From: Streptomyces lydicus
GTDB lineage: Bacteria; Actinomycetota; Actinomycetes; Streptomycetales; Streptomycetaceae
Reading direction: 5' to 3'
Length of the DNA: 64,000 nt
NCBI RefSeq assembly: GCF_000717345.1
Contig: NZ_JNZA01000008.1
Span: 124,001-188,000, forward strand
Part shown: in pieces, positions 16,510 through 26,059 of the stretch
Numbering within the stretch: position 1 is the stretch's first letter
Layout of the letters: each line of letters opens with the position of its first letter
Program-made: the position numbers and the translations under genes
Notes under the pieces: generated by a model
What the model saw: the letters and a program-made list of their open reading frames with translations, nothing else
What the model was told of the DNA's origin: nothing
The model's database searches: none

Positions 16510-18603
16510 TCAGTCGGTGGCTCCGGCGCCGGGCCGGGCGCCCTGCGCCTGGATGGCGGTGATGGCGACGGTGTTGACGATGTCCTGGACCAGGGCGCCG
16601 CGCGAGAGGTCGTTGACCGGCTTGCGCAGGCCCTGGAGGACCGGTCCGACGGCGACCGCGCCCGCCGAGCGCTGCACGGCCTTGTAGGTGTTGTTGCCGG
16701 TGTTGAGGTCCGGGAAGATCAGCACGGTGGCCTTGCCGGCCACGTCGGAGCCGGGCAGCTTGGTCTGCGCGACCGCGTCGTCCACCGCCGCGTCGTACTG
16801 GATCGGCCCCTCCACCAGCAGGTCGGGACGCAGCTCGCGGACCAGCTCGGTGGCCTTGCGGACCTTGTCGACGTCCGCGCCGGAGCCGGAGGTGCCGGTG
16901 GAGTACGACAGCATCGCGATCCGCGGCTCGACGCCGAACTGCGCCGCGGTGGTGGCCGACTGGATGGCGATGTCGGCCAGCTGCTCGGCGTTCGGGTCCG
17001 GGTTGACCGCGCAGTCGCCGTAGACCAGCACCCGGTCGGCCAGGCACATGAAGAAGACCGAGGACACGATCTGCGCCTTCGGCTTGGTCTTGATGATCTC
17101 GAAGGCGGGCCGGATGGTGGCCGCCGTGGAGTGCACGGCACCCGAGACCATGCCGTCGGCCAGGCCCTCCTCGACCATCAGCGTGCCGAAGTAGGAGACG
17201 TCGGCGACCACGTCGTAGGCCAGCTCGTAGCTGACGCCCTTGTGCGCGCGCAGCGCGGCGTACAGCTCGGCGAACCGCTCGCGCAGCTCGGACGTCTGCG
17301 GGTCGATGATCTGGGCGTCCGCCAGGTCGATGGCCAGGTCGGCGGCGCGCTTGCGGATCGCCTCCTCCTCGCCCAGCAGGGTCAGGTCGCAGACGTCGCG
17401 GCGCAGCAGCACGTCGGCGGCGCGCAGCACCCGCTCCTCGCTGCCCTCGGGCAGGACGACGCGGCGGCGGCCGGAGCGGGAGCGCTCGATCAGCTCGTGC
17501 TCGAACATCATCGGCGTGACCCGGCCGGAGCGGGCCACCGAGATGCGGTTGGTCAGCTCCACGGTGTCCACATGGCGCTCGAAGAGGCCGAGCGCGGTCT
17601 CCGCCTTGCGCGGCGAGGCGGCGTTCAGCTTGCCCTCGATCGCGAACAGCTCACCGGCGGTCGGGAAGGAGCCGCCCGGTACGGAGATCACCGGCGTGCC
17701 CGGGGCGAGCCGGCCCGCCAGCGCCATGATGTCGGGGCCGGGCCGCTCGTCGAGGGTGAGCAGCACACCGGCGATCGGCGGGGCGCCGGCGCTGTGCGCG
17801 GCGAGCGAGCCGACGACCAGGTCGGCGCGGTCCCCGGGGGTCACCACGAGGCAGCCGGGGGTGAGCGCCTTGAGGAAGGTGGGCAGCATCGCACCGCCGA
17901 AGACGAAGTCGCGGGCGTCCCTGGCGAGCCCGGAGTCGTCGCCCAGCAGCACCTCGGCGCCGAGGGTGTGCACGATCTGGCCGACGGTCGGCGCGGAGAG
18001 CGAGCCGTCCTCGGGCAGCGCGTAGCAGGGCACCGGCAGGCGGGCGGCGAGCCGCTCGACGACCGCCGCGCGGTGCTCGGGGGCCACCCGGTTGACGACC
18101 ATGGCGACGACGTCGCAGCCCAGCGAGGTGTAGGCGCGGTAGGCGTTGCGGGCCTCGGCGCGCACCGACTCGGCCTCCTGGCCCTGGCCGCCGACGACGG
18201 CGATCACCGAGGCGCCGCACTCGTTGGCGATCCGGGCGTTGAGGTTCAGCTCGGCCGGCAGGCCGGTGTCGGCGTAGTCCGAGCCGAGGATCAGGACGTA
18301 CTCGTAGTCCCTGGCGACGGCGTGGAAGCGGTCGACGAGCCGGGAGACCAGCTCGTCGGTGCCGCGTTCGGCCTGGAGGGCGGCGGCCTCGTCGTAGCTG
18401 ATGCCGTAGACGGTCCCGGCGGGCTGGGTGAGGCGGTAGCGGGCCCGCAGCAGCTCGAAGAGGCGGTCCGGCCCGTCGTGGACCAGCGGGCGGAAGACCC
18501 CCACCCGGTCGACGTGGCGGGTCAGGAGCTCCATGACTCCCAGCTCGACGACCTGACGGCCGTCGCCGCGGTCGATACCGGTCACGTATACGCTGCGCGT
18601 CAC
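16510..18603 (-). CDS. pta: Phosphate acetyltransferase
   Basis: A 697-residue long-form enzyme that exchanges CoA of acetyl-CoA for phosphate. The N-terminal third is a P-loop-like (BioD-type) regulatory region starting SVYVTGIDRGDGRQVVELG, followed by a DRTGG-type domain. The C-terminal catalytic half has RRVVLPEGSEERVLRAAD, VYGDCAVNPDPNAEQLADIA, IAMLSYSTGTSGSG and FPDLNTGNNTYKAVQRSAGA. GTG 18603 is chosen because it gives the usual N-terminus; codons further upstream are possible but less likely. It shares a 230-bp divergent region with pfkA and is followed by ackA. Confidence 0.95.
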   Translation of the reverse strand: MTRSVYVTGIDRGDGRQVVELGVMELLTRHVDRVGVFRPLVHDGPDRLFELLRARYRLTQPAGTVYGISYDEAAALQAERGTDELVSRLVDRFHAVARDYEYVLILGSDYADTGLPAELNLNARIANECGASVIAVVGGQGQEAESVRAEARNAYRAYTSLGCDVVAMVVNRVAPEHRAAVVERLAARLPVPCYALPEDGSLSAPTVGQIVHTLGAEVLLGDDSGLARDARDFVFGGAMLPTFLKALTPGCLVVTPGDRADLVVGSLAAHSAGAPPIAGVLLTLDERPGPDIMALAGRLAPGTPVISVPGGSFPTAGELFAIEGKLNAASPRKAETALGLFERHVDTVELTNRISVARSGRVTPMMFEHELIERSRSGRRRVVLPEGSEERVLRAADVLLRRDVCDLTLLGEEEAIRKRAADLAIDLADAQIIDPQTSELRERFAELYAALRAHKGVSYELAYDVVADVSYFGTLMVEEGLADGMVSGAVHSTAATIRPAFEIIKTKPKAQIVSSVFFMCLADRVLVYGDCAVNPDPNAEQLADIAIQSATTAAQFGVEPRIAMLSYSTGTSGSGADVDKVRKATELVRELRPDLLVEGPIQYDAAVDDAVAQTKLPGSDVAGKATVLIFPDLNTGNNTYKAVQRSAGAVAVGPVLQGLRKPVNDLSRGALVQDIVNTVAITAIQAQGARPGAGATD

Positions 18604-18669
18604 GCGGGCTCTCCGATCCATTCCGTTGGCCACAAGGTCAAAATCAGCCGTTATTGTGGGCTTGTCCTC

Positions 18670-18698
18670 TTGACAATACCTGCGCGTGTGGATACGTC
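18670..18698 (+). promoter_or_regulatory. Weak candidate pfkA promoter
   Basis: A consensus TTGACA (18670-18675) is followed after 17 bp by TACGTC (18693-18698). The -10 is poor at its last base, so the placement is tentative. It lies in the pta/pfkA divergent region. Confidence 0.3.
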
Positions 18699-18833
18699 GC
18701 TCTCCCAGTTTCCCCGGCGGAGTACGGGTGAGGACAGTAGGGGGGAGGTCCCTCTCTGAGGCCGGTGCCCGTCGGACCGTGAAACAATCGGATCGGCTCA
18801 GGAACCAACAGCGAGCACAGGAGACACAGCACG

Positions 18834-19729
18834 ATGCGTATCGGAGTCCTCACCGCAGGCGGCGACTGCCCCGGCCTGAATGCTGTGATCCGGTCTGTCG
18901 TCCATCGCGCCCTCACCGGTCACGGCGACGAGATCATCGGCTTCGAGGACGGCTTCAAGGGCCTGCTGGAGGGCCGTTTCCGCAAGCTCGACCTGGAAGC
19001 TGTCAGCGGCATCCTCGCCCGCGGCGGCACCATCCTCGGCTCCTCCCGGCTGGAGCGCGCCCGGCTTCAGGAGGCGTGCGAGAACGCCAAGGACCACTCC
19101 AAGGACTACGGCATCGACGTGCTGATCCCGATCGGCGGCGAGGGCACCCTCACCGCCGCGCGGATGCTGTCGGACGCCGGGCTGCCGGTCGTCGGCGTCC
19201 CCAAGACCATCGACAACGACATCTCCTCGACCGACCGCACCTTCGGCTTCGACACCGCCGTCGGCGTGGCGACCGAGGCGATCGACCGCCTCAAGACCAC
19301 CGCGGAGTCGCACCAGCGCGTGATGGTCGTCGAGGTCATGGGCCGGCACGCGGGCTGGATCGCGCTGGAGTCCGGGATGGCCGGCGGCGCGCACGGCATC
19401 TGCCTGCCGGAGCGCGGCTTCGATGTGAACGACCTGGTCAAGATGGTCGAGGAGCGGTTCGCCCGGGGCAAGAAGTTCGCCGTGGTCTGTGTCGCCGAGG
19501 GCGCCCACCCGGCTCCCGGCACCATGGACTACAAGAAGGGCGCCATCGACCAGTACGGCCACGAGCGGTTCTCCGGCATCGGCAACGCGCTCGCCCACGA
19601 ACTGGAGCAGCGCCTCGGCAAGGAGGCCCGCCCGGTCATCCTCGGCCACGTCCAGCGCGGCGGCACCCCCACCGCCTACGACCGGGTGCTCGCCACCCGC
19701 TTCGGCTGGCACCCGAGTCGGTCTTCTGA
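18834..19729 (+). pseudogene. pfkA: 6-phosphofructokinase with damaged 3' end
   Basis: Residues 1-293 are a clean actinobacterial PfkA: GVLTAGGDCPGLNAVIRS at the N-terminus, PIGGEGTLTAAR, PKTIDNDI with the catalytic Asp, the substrate loop MGRHAGWIALESG, and GHVQRGGTPTAYDRVLATRFGWH. Family members run to about 341 residues. Here, right after GWH (codon ending 19712), the DNA jumps to the usual gene ending, Glu-Ser-Val-Phe-stop, but in another frame (stop 19727-19729). About 43 codons are missing, and the deletion is 3n+1 bases. In the original frame, reading runs on as Arg/Pro-rich nonsense to 20036, through the terminator and into the opposite gene. Product activity is doubtful. A real deletion or an assembly error are both possible. 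Confidence 0.8.
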
Positions 19730-19753
19730 CACCCGCCCCTCCCGCGAGCAACG

Positions 19754-19794
19754 ACGGCGGCGGGCCTCCCCCCAGGGGGAAGGCCCGCCGCCGT
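19754..19794. terminator. Bidirectional terminator between pfkA and the ABC permease gene
   Basis: ACGGCGGCGGGCCT (19754-19767) pairs perfectly with AGGCCCGCCGCCGT (19781-19794). It lies between convergent genes ending at 19729 and 19810. Confidence 0.8.
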
Positions 19795-19809
19795 CGCCGT
19801 GTGCTCCGG

Positions 19810-22377
19810 TCACTGGGCGCCGATGGCCTCCAGCATGTTCAGGCGGGCCGCCCGGCGGGCCGGCCAGGCGGCGGCGAGGACACCGACGACCAGGGCGATC
19901 GCGAGGAAGATGCCGAGCCGGTCCCACGGCAGGAGCATCTCGTACGTCGGCAGCGAGGTGGCCGTCATCTTGCCGCCGGCCCAGGCCAGGAAGATGCCCA
20001 CGCCGATGCCGAGCACCGCGCCGAACAGCGAGATGACCACCGATTCCAGGCGCACCATCTGCTTGATGCCGGTGCGGGCCAGCCCGATCGCGCGCAGCAT
20101 CCCGATCTCACGGGTGCGTTCGAAGACCGACATGGCCAGGGTGTTGACCACACCGACCACCGCGATGATCACGGCCATGCCGAGCAGTCCGTACATCATG
20201 TTCAGGACGGTGTCGATCTGGCCCGCGTTCTCCTTGCGCAGGTCGTCCTTGTCCTGCACCTTCAGCAGCGGGCTGTCGCCGAGCGCCTTGCGGATCTCCT
20301 TCTCCAGCCCGTCGCTGGTCCCGTTCGCGGTCTTGACCAGGACCTTCTCGTCCTTGAGGGGCTTGATCACATACGGGTCGACGAGCGCGGTGGCGCCGAA
20401 CATGTCGCCGACGGTGGCGTTGTCCTCGTAGACGCCGGCGACCGTGATCCGGGCCTTCTCCTTCTTCTCGGTGCCGGTGAAGAAGCCGACCTCGTGGGTC
20501 TCGCCGGTCTTCCAGCCCAGCTTCTCGGCCTTGGAGCGGGAGACCGCGATGCCGCCGTCGTGCACCGCCGCCAGCGATCCGCTGCGGAAGGTGAGGTCGG
20601 CGACCTTGCCGATGCCGGCCAGGTCGGTGCCGGTGAGCGAGCCGTAGCCGCCGTCGGTCTCGAAGGCGGCCGAGCGGAGGGGCACCGCCGCCGAGACGCC
20701 GGGCAGGTGCGCGGCCTTCTTCGTCAGCTCGGGGTCCAGGCCGCGGAAGTTGGCCGTGCTGACCTGGTAGTCGGCGGTCAGGCCCTGGGCGGACATCTCG
20801 TCCGAGGCCCGCTGCGCCGACAGGCCGGCGACCGTCATGCCGGTGATCAGGGTGAGGCCGATCATCAGGGCGGAGGCGGTGGCGGCGGTCCGGCGCGGGT
20901 TGCGCAGCGCGTTCTCCTTGGCCAGCTTGCCGCTGATGCCGAAGAGCCGGGTGGTGACCTTGCCGGCCAGGCTGACCAGCGGTCGCGACAGCAGCGGAGC
21001 GAGGATGATGACGCCGGTCAGGGTCAGCGCGGAGCCCGCCATGGCGGTCATCAGGCCGCTCTCCTCGGCGGTCTTGAGGGTGGAGACATACAGCATGATC
21101 GCGACGCCGAGGGCGGTGACCACCGCGCCGATGGTGTTGCGCAGGACCAGGCCGCGCAGCGCGGGCGCCGCGTCCACCGTGTTCAGTGCCTCGACCGGGG
21201 CGATCTTCGCGGCCTTGCGGGACGGCAGCCAGGCGGACAGCACGGTCACCAGCACACCGACGGCAAGGGCGGACAGCACGGCGGCCGGCGTGATCACCAG
21301 CGGGCCGTCGGGGAAGCCCGCGCCGTTGGCGTCGAGCACCGCGCGCATGGTGACCGCGATGGCGGTGCCCAGCGCGAACCCGACGACGGAGGAGACCAGG
21401 CCCAGCAGGCCCGCCTCGGCCAGCACCGAGCGCACCACCTGGCGGCGGGAGGCGCCGATCGCCCGCATCAGGGCGATCTCACGGCTGCGCTGCGAGATCA
21501 GCATGGTGAAGGTGTTGGCGATGATGAAGATGCCGACGAACAGGGCGATGCCGGCGAACACCAGCAGCGTCTTGCTCAGCGCCTGGTTGCTCATCTCGAC
21601 CATCTTGGCCTGCTCGGCGGCGAGCTTGCTGCCGCTGGTCGCCGTCGCGCGGTCCTTCGGCAGCAGCTTCTCGACCGCGGCGGTCAGCGCCTTCTCGTCG
21701 GTGCCGGGCTTGGCGGTCACCACCAGTTCGTCGTACTGGCCGGGGTGCACGAACAGCTTCTGGGCGGTGGCGGTGTCGAACAGCGCCAGGCTGCCGCCCG
21801 CGGTGACCTGCGGGTCCTCGGAGTGGACGATGCCGACGAGCGTCTTGTGCAGGGCCGGTCCGTCGGTGGCGAAGCGTACGCTGTCACCGACCTTCAGGCC
21901 GGCCTTCGCGGCCGCGCCCTCGTCCAGCACGATCTCGCCGGCCGAGGCCGGGCCGCGGCCCCGGACGAGCGGGTAACGGCTGTCCTTGCCGCCCGCGCCC
22001 GGCTGGTAGTTGGTGGCCACGTTCTGCCAGTCGTTGCCGATCGGCTGGTTGTCCTTGTCGGCGATGGTGGCCCTTCCGCTGACATTGGCGTGGACAGCGG
22101 CCACGCCGGGCAGCGCGCGGACCCGGTCCGCCAGCTTGTCGTTGAGGGCGGTGGTGCGGTGGCCGTTCTCTTCCTGGGGCGGCCCGTCGGACGTCGCCTG
22201 CACGGAGACGGCCACGTCCCGGAAGCTCTTGGCCGAGGCTTTCTTGACGGCCTCGCCCACGGTGTCGCTGAAGACGAGGGTGCCGGAGACGAAGGCGACG
22301 CCGAGGAGGACCGCGAGAGCGGTCATCATCAGACGGGCTTTGTGCGCGAGGACGTTGCGCAGCGCGGTACGGAACAT
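19810..22377 (-). CDS. ABC transporter permease, FtsX/MacB type
   Basis: An 855-residue membrane protein with the duplicated FtsX layout: one N-terminal helix (residues 15-37), a large extracytoplasmic domain of about 200 residues, three helices near residues 255-380, a fourth bridging region, a second extracytoplasmic domain, then three C-terminal helices. The repeated ISQRSREIALMRAIGASRRQV and ERTREIGMLRAIGLARTGI are the coupling elements of the two halves. Such permeases drive mechanical export or peptide resistance rather than solute flux. The ATPase gene lies 39 bp upstream on the same strand. A possible annotation is antimicrobial peptide exporter; the substrate is unknown. Confidence 0.9.
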   Translation of the reverse strand: MFRTALRNVLAHKARLMMTALAVLLGVAFVSGTLVFSDTVGEAVKKASAKSFRDVAVSVQATSDGPPQEENGHRTTALNDKLADRVRALPGVAAVHANVSGRATIADKDNQPIGNDWQNVATNYQPGAGGKDSRYPLVRGRGPASAGEIVLDEGAAAKAGLKVGDSVRFATDGPALHKTLVGIVHSEDPQVTAGGSLALFDTATAQKLFVHPGQYDELVVTAKPGTDEKALTAAVEKLLPKDRATATSGSKLAAEQAKMVEMSNQALSKTLLVFAGIALFVGIFIIANTFTMLISQRSREIALMRAIGASRRQVVRSVLAEAGLLGLVSSVVGFALGTAIAVTMRAVLDANGAGFPDGPLVITPAAVLSALAVGVLVTVLSAWLPSRKAAKIAPVEALNTVDAAPALRGLVLRNTIGAVVTALGVAIMLYVSTLKTAEESGLMTAMAGSALTLTGVIILAPLLSRPLVSLAGKVTTRLFGISGKLAKENALRNPRRTAATASALMIGLTLITGMTVAGLSAQRASDEMSAQGLTADYQVSTANFRGLDPELTKKAAHLPGVSAAVPLRSAAFETDGGYGSLTGTDLAGIGKVADLTFRSGSLAAVHDGGIAVSRSKAEKLGWKTGETHEVGFFTGTEKKEKARITVAGVYEDNATVGDMFGATALVDPYVIKPLKDEKVLVKTANGTSDGLEKEIRKALGDSPLLKVQDKDDLRKENAGQIDTVLNMMYGLLGMAVIIAVVGVVNTLAMSVFERTREIGMLRAIGLARTGIKQMVRLESVVISLFGAVLGIGVGIFLAWAGGKMTATSLPTYEMLLPWDRLGIFLAIALVVGVLAAAWPARRAARLNMLEAIGAQ

Positions 22378-22416
22378 GGTGGTGGTCAGTCCTGAGGTGG
22401 GGGTCGGCGGCGGGCG

Positions 22417-23217
22417 TCAGCTCGTACGGTGCTTGGCGTCGAACAGCCGCATCCGGTCCAGGACGGCGTCGGCGGTCGGTTCGTACAGCTCCTCGACGAT
22501 GCGGCCGTCGGCGAGGAAGACCACCCGGTCCGCGTGGGCGGCGGCGACCGGGTCGTGGGTGACCATGACGATCGTCTGGTCCATGGCGCGTACCGACTCG
22601 CGCAGGAAGCCCAGCACCTCGGCGCCGGAGCGGGAGTCGAGGTTGCCGGTCGGCTCGTCGGCGAAGATGATCTCCGGCTGGGCGGCCAGCGCGCGGGCCA
22701 CCGCTACGCGCTGCTGCTGGCCGCCGGAGAGCTGGCTGGGCCGGTGCTTGAGCCGCCCGGACAGACCGACCGTCTGGATCACCCTGTCCAGCCACTCGCG
22801 GTCGGGCCGGCGGCCCGCGATGTCCATCGGCAGCGTGATGTTCTCCAGCGCGGTGAGCGTCGGCAGCAGATTGAACGCCTGGAAGATGAAGCCGATCTTG
22901 TCCCGGCGCAGCCGGGTCAGCTGCTTGTCGTTGAGCGAGGCGAGTTCGGTGTCGCCGATCCGCGCCGAGCCGCCGGAGATCGAGTCCAGCCCCGCCATGC
23001 AGTGCATCAGCGTGGACTTGCCGGAGCCGGACGGGCCCATGATCGCGGTGAACCGGGCCTTGCCGAACTCGACCGAGACGGAGTCCAGCGCGACGACCCG
23101 GGTCTCCCCCTGGCCGTAGACCTTGCTCAGATCCGTTGCGCGGGCGGCGACGGCGGTGGCGGCGCGGGGAGAGGTGGAAGAGCCGGGAAAGCCCGGGAAG
23201 GCGGCCGCGTGGGACAC
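22417..23217 (-). CDS. ABC transporter ATP-binding protein, MacB/LolD type
   Basis: A 266-residue ATPase with Walker A MGPSGSGKSTLMHCM, Q loop FIFQAFNLLPTLTALENI, signature LSGGQQQRVAVARAL, Walker B IIFADEPTGNLDS and H loop VMVTHDPVAAAHADR. The NLDSRSG after Walker B is typical of the MacB/LolD/FtsE group, which pairs with FtsX-type permeases such as the next gene. The first 26 residues are Ala/Pro-rich and not part of the fold. The GTG start is supported by AGGAGT a few bases upstream. It is the first gene of a two-gene operon. Confidence 0.93.
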   Translation of the reverse strand: MSHAAAFPGFPGSSTSPRAATAVAARATDLSKVYGQGETRVVALDSVSVEFGKARFTAIMGPSGSGKSTLMHCMAGLDSISGGSARIGDTELASLNDKQLTRLRRDKIGFIFQAFNLLPTLTALENITLPMDIAGRRPDREWLDRVIQTVGLSGRLKHRPSQLSGGQQQRVAVARALAAQPEIIFADEPTGNLDSRSGAEVLGFLRESVRAMDQTIVMVTHDPVAAAHADRVVFLADGRIVEELYEPTADAVLDRMRLFDAKHRTS

Positions 23218-23415
23218 GGGGACTCCTGGAGAGGGAACGGAAGAATCGACGTCCCCATTCTCGAATGCGCAGGTCAGCCCGATCCTCAGCCGCAGGGACC
23301 GAAAGCGGGACCGGCCGGAAGTGCCATCGGTGCCCGCGATGTCATCCTCTGGACGGACCCGGCTCCCACCTGGGACCGACGGGATCGCCCGGAGGCGCCC
23401 CGGGCCGTGGGTGCG

Positions 23416-24144
23416 CTACGCGCCGATCCGGGCCCAGAACTCCGCCAGCACGGTGTCGAGAAAGGCCCGCCCCGCCTTGCCGGACTCCTCGGTGCCGTCC
23501 CCGCCGCCCCAGTTGAGCGTAGCCGTCATGGTCGCCTGGTAGTCGGCGTGCAGCTCCTGGAGCACCTCCTGGATCCGCTCCTTGGGCAGCGGCACGAGCT
23601 TGCCGACCGGCCGGACGTACGCCTGCCAGCGGGTGGTGGCGGCGCTGGTCAGCAGCTCGGTCAGCTTGCTGTCCCGGCCGGTGAAGCGCAGCAGCGCGGG
23701 CAGCGGCAGCTTCAGCGCCTCGGCGAGCGCCGCGGCCTGCCGGTCGTTGCCGCTCCACTTCCCGCCGGCCTCCAGCCGCTCGTACGCGCCCAGGTCCATC
23801 CCGATGGTCAGGGCGAGCGCGTCGGCGGCGAGGCCGAGTGCCAGGCGGTACTCGCGCAGGGTGCCCGGTGCGCCCAGCAGGTCGCCGGGCGCGCACCACA
23901 GGGCGCCGGCCAGCGCGGTCAGTTCGGCCTCCGTCGGGGCGCTCTCGCCCAATTCCCAGGACGCCACCGTCGCCGGCTCGATACGAATTCCGTAGGCCGC
24001 CCATATTCCGTACGCGACATGGGCAGGGGTCATTCCGAGGGCCTCCCGCAAGCGGCGGGCGGCCTCGGCGTCGAAAGGGGGCCTGCGCGGCTCTCCGGCT
24101 TGCGTGTTCACCGGCACACGGTAGGTGACGATGTGGCTTCGCAC
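23416..24144 (-). CDS. DNA-binding protein with two XRE-type helix-turn-helix domains
   Basis: A 242-residue protein. The first HTH (about residues 27-95) reads ARRLREALGMTPAHVAYG and ATVASWELGESAPTEAEL, the Cro/C1 pattern. A second related domain (about residues 97-160) has REYRLALGLAADALAL and AYERLEAGGKWSGNDRQAAA. A C-terminal helical segment of about 75 residues follows. The start is uncertain: GTG 24144, 24117 and 24111 are all in frame, and none has a good ribosome binding site. It is upstream of the ABC operon on the same strand, 198 bp away. Its target is unknown. Confidence 0.75.
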   Translation of the reverse strand: MRSHIVTYRVPVNTQAGEPRRPPFDAEAARRLREALGMTPAHVAYGIWAAYGIRIEPATVASWELGESAPTEAELTALAGALWCAPGDLLGAPGTLREYRLALGLAADALALTIGMDLGAYERLEAGGKWSGNDRQAAALAEALKLPLPALLRFTGRDSKLTELLTSAATTRWQAYVRPVGKLVPLPKERIQEVLQELHADYQATMTATLNWGGGDGTEESGKAGRAFLDTVLAEFWARIGA

Positions 24145-24272
24145 CTATCGTGCGGATACCCAAGGATGGAAGTCGTAGGAAGCTACTAGCCGGCCGGTTT
24201 TCCTCGGCCACAGTGCGGCGGTTTTGCGTCAAGAGGCCGCTGACCGGTGAAAACGGCTCCCACGGACGTTCA

Positions 24273-25139
24273 CTAGCCCTTCACCGCGCCGCCCAGTGCG
24301 AATCCGCCGCCCAGCCGCCGGGAGATCAGGACGTAGAGCAGGACGACCGGTGTCGAGTACAGGATCGAGAATGCCGCGAGTTCACCGAAGGCGATGGCCC
24401 CGTAATTGCCGAAGAAATTGAAAATGCTCACCGAAGCGGGAAGTTGCTCCGGGGAGAGCAGCAGCATGAAGGGCACGAAGAAATTGCCCCACATCATGAT
24501 GAACGTGTAGATGGCGACGACTCCGAGGCCCGGACCCATCAGCGGAAGGATCACCCGCAGCAGCGTCTGCCACCAGGAGGCGCCGTCCGTCCACGCCGCC
24601 TCCTCCAGCGCCCGGGGCACGCCGTCCATGAAGTTCTTCATCAGCCAGATGGCGAACGGAAGCTGGGCGGCGGCCAGGAACAGCGCGGTGCCGTACCGGG
24701 TGTCGATCAGGTTGACCTGCACGAACAGCCCGTAGACCGGGACCATCACGGCGGTGACCGGCAGACAGGTCGAGAACAGGATCGTCAGCAGGTACGGGCG
24801 GGCGAAGCGCGAGCGGAACCGGGACAGCGGATAGGCGGCCAGCGCGGCGCAGACGACCGTCAGCGCGGTGGCGCCGCCGCAGATCAGCAGGCTGTTGAGC
24901 ATCGGCGTGAAGGTGATCTCGTCGGTCAGCACCGCCGAGAAGTTCGTCAGCGTCGGCGCCCCCGGCAGCCGCACCCGCAGCGTCGCCTCGGCGTCCAGCG
25001 ACGACAGCACCAGCCACACCAGCGGGGTCGCGAACGCCGCCGCGACGAGCAGCAGCCCGGCATCGGCGGCCAGGCGCCGGCGGCGCCCCCTGCGCGGAGC
25101 GCGTCGGACGGCTGGGGGGAGGCGGTGGGGCAGCGGCAC
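24273..25139 (-). CDS. Carbohydrate ABC transporter permease (MalG type)
   Basis: A 288-residue inner membrane protein with about six helices, starting at GTG 25139 behind GAGGAGG, two bases after the stop of the preceding permease gene. The cytoplasmic coupling loop has ALEEAAWTDGASWWQTLLRVILPLMGPGL, the EAA motif of MalG-type permeases. Near the N-terminus WLVLSSLDAEA is family typical. It pairs with the upstream permease and lipoprotein. No ATPase is encoded in the operon. In Streptomyces such importers usually share the general ATPase MsiK. Confidence 0.92.
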   Translation of the reverse strand: MPLPHRLPPAVRRAPRRGRRRRLAADAGLLLVAAAFATPLVWLVLSSLDAEATLRVRLPGAPTLTNFSAVLTDEITFTPMLNSLLICGGATALTVVCAALAAYPLSRFRSRFARPYLLTILFSTCLPVTAVMVPVYGLFVQVNLIDTRYGTALFLAAAQLPFAIWLMKNFMDGVPRALEEAAWTDGASWWQTLLRVILPLMGPGLGVVAIYTFIMMWGNFFVPFMLLLSPEQLPASVSIFNFFGNYGAIAFGELAAFSILYSTPVVLLYVLISRRLGGGFALGGAVKG

Positions 25140-25141
25140 GG

Positions 25142-26059
25142 TCAGACCTCCTCGCGCATCAGACGCAGATAGACCACCGAGAACACCGCGCCCACCAGCA
25201 GCAACAGCAACGCCACCGCGGTGCCGTAGCCGATCAGCGACTTCAGGAACGCCTGGTCGTACATGAACACCGGCAGCGTCTGGCTGCGGTTGCCCGGGCC
25301 GCCGCGCGTCATCGCCCAGATCAGCCCGAACACGGAGAGCGTCTGGAGGGTGTTGAGCATCAGATTGGTGCCGATGGAGCGGCGGATCATCGGCAGCGTG
25401 ATGTGCCACAGCCGCCGCAGCCCGCCCGCGCCGTCCACCTCGGCGGACTCGGTCACCTCCGGGGGGATCCCGGAGAGCGCCGCGGAGTAGATCAGCATCG
25501 AGAACGCGGTCCCGCGCCAGACGTTGGCGAACGACACGGCCATGATGGGCAGCGTGAACAGCCAGTCCTGGGTGGGCAGATGGAGCCAGTCCAGCAGCGC
25601 GTTGAGGGTGCCGCGCCGCTCGAAGAACGTGTAGAGCAGGAAGCCCGCGACGATCTCCGGAAGCACCCAGGCGGTGATCACCATCGCGCCGGTCAGCGAC
25701 CGTACGGGCCGCGAGGCGCGCCGCATCAGACCGGCCAGCGCCAGGCCCAGGGTGTTCTGCCCCAGGATCGAGGAGACCACGGTGAAGACCAGGGTCAGCA
25801 CCACCGCGTTGCGGAAGGCCGGGTCCCCGAAGGCGCGGCGGAAGTTGGCCAGCCCGACGAAGGACGCCGACTCCTGGCCGGTCAGCTGGGAGTCGGTGAA
25901 GGCGATGAAGACGCAGTAGCCGATCGGGCCGGCGAGGAAGAGCAGCAGCAGTACGGTGGCCGGGGCGAGCGGGGACCAGCGCAGCAGACGCGTGCGCACC
26001 GGGGTGCGGCGCGGTGCCCGGGGGAGCGCCGGGGCCTTGTCGACGGCGCCGGCCGTCAC
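25142..26059 (-). CDS. Sugar ABC transporter permease (MalF type)
   Basis: A 305-residue permease with about six membrane helices, beginning with a short Arg-rich cytoplasmic tail. The EAA loop reads IPPEVTESAEVDGAGGLRRL followed by WHITLPMIRR. The GTG start at 26059 overlaps the stop of the binding-protein gene by GTGA. The open frame continues upstream, but that is a shadow of the binding-protein gene. The second permease follows after two bases. The sugar is not predictable; disaccharides are typical for this group. Confidence 0.92.
   Translation of the reverse strand: MTAGAVDKAPALPRAPRRTPVRTRLLRWSPLAPATVLLLLFLAGPIGYCVFIAFTDSQLTGQESASFVGLANFRRAFGDPAFRNAVVLTLVFTVVSSILGQNTLGLALAGLMRRASRPVRSLTGAMVITAWVLPEIVAGFLLYTFFERRGTLNALLDWLHLPTQDWLFTLPIMAVSFANVWRGTAFSMLIYSAALSGIPPEVTESAEVDGAGGLRRLWHITLPMIRRSIGTNLMLNTLQTLSVFGLIWAMTRGGPGNRSQTLPVFMYDQAFLKSLIGYGTAVALLLLLVGAVFSVVYLRLMREEV

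Noticed and set aside
19489..22395. A 968-codon plus-strand frame
   Set aside because: It is antisense to the FtsX-type permease gene and has His/Asp/Gly/Gln-rich composition without any domain. Such long shadows are normal at this GC content.
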